Below, one piece after another: positions 51,795-51,838 of a stretch of DNA of 51,838 nt. Location: positions 1 through 51,838 of the forward strand of contig CAYOOA010000012.1 in NCBI GenBank assembly GCA_964405455.1. Direction: 5' to 3'. The position numbers were made by a program, and so were the translations under genes. The notes under the pieces are model-generated. The model was not told where the DNA came from. It searched no databases and saw only the letters and a program-made list of their open reading frames with translations. Source of the stretch: CALESS01 sp964405455 (lineage in GTDB: Bacteria > Chloroflexota > Anaerolineae > Anaerolineales > Anaerolineaceae). The number at the start of each line of letters is the position of its first letter. Position 1 is the stretch's first letter.

Positions 51795-51838
51795 ATGAGC
51801 AATCATCGTCAAACCAAGGGCAACGCCCGTAAACGATC
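51795..51838 (+). CDS. Start of an unidentified gene (cut by window edge)
   Basis: ATG with AGGAG 7 nt upstream. Only MSNHRQTKGNARKR can be read; it is basic and polar. It is probably the next gene of the kinase/RDD operon. No family can be assigned. Confidence 0.5.
   Translation, partial: MSNHRQTKGNARKR

Overview
The window looks like chromosome from an uncultured bacterium, most likely Chloroflexota (Anaerolineae-like). This is inferred from gene content: lipoproteins with Thr/Pro-rich stalks, bactofilin, two deazaflavin (F420)-type nitroreductase-fold proteins, a CSLREA-type surface protein, and a LacI/ABC/trehalose synthase locus. No rRNA or tRNA was found to confirm it. Two runs of exactly 100 N (42182-42281 and 46755-46854) are scaffold placeholders inside genes, so this is probably a metagenome-assembled or draft genome. 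GC is high throughout, except in a surface-protein gene near 45-46 kb and in some intergenic repeats.

Layout. 1-5.0 kb (minus strand): a cut HAD hydrolase, FtsK translocase, a Nudix hydrolase, and an ECF sigma/anti-sigma pair. 5.0-8.0 kb: a GT-C type membrane glycosyltransferase-like protein, the SRP RNA gene with a clear promoter and T-tract, and a methyltransferase. 8.1-16.8 kb (plus strand): TPP-dependent E1 alpha and beta genes followed by a lipoyl / E3-binding / NeuD-acyltransferase fusion, then bactofilin, a CPBP-like membrane protein, a DegT sugar aminotransferase, a PH-like membrane protein, a DUF92 protein and an MFS transporter. This is the most unusual locus: the acyl-lipoyl carrier of a 2-oxoacid dehydrogenase is joined to a sugar N-acyltransferase, next to an aminotransferase that could make its amino-sugar acceptor.

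16.8-25.6 kb: an orphan two-GAF histidine kinase, a methyltransferase, and a Fic AMPylase preceded by three palindromic operators in exact 40-bp register. Next come an AAG glycosylase, IMP dehydrogenase, an alkyltransferase-like protein, an F420-type protein, a NIF3/CutA-like domain, an esterase and a lipoprotein. 25.8-33.7 kb: a sugar epimerase, rubrerythrin, a PBP1-like protein whose catalytic motifs all look lost, a TPR membrane protein, a second F420-type protein and a lipoprotein cytochrome c. 33.7-40.4 kb (minus strand): an alpha-glucoside/trehalose module with a LacI regulator, solute-binding protein, two permeases and trehalose synthase; the ATPase is not in the window. 40.5-51.8 kb: a FecR-like lipoprotein, a MATE transporter (gapped), glutamate dehydrogenase, a surface beta-helix protein, a cysteine desulfurase (gapped) with a membrane thioredoxin-fold protein, and a Ser/Thr kinase followed by a large J-like/zinc-ribbon/RDD protein and a cut gene.

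Regulation. Several genes start 3-8 nt after a TATAAT-like -10 box, so leaderless translation seems common. A TGnTATAAT extended -10 also recurs. Intergenic spaces carry several families of dispersed palindromes. All assignments come from reading the sequence; no database search was possible.
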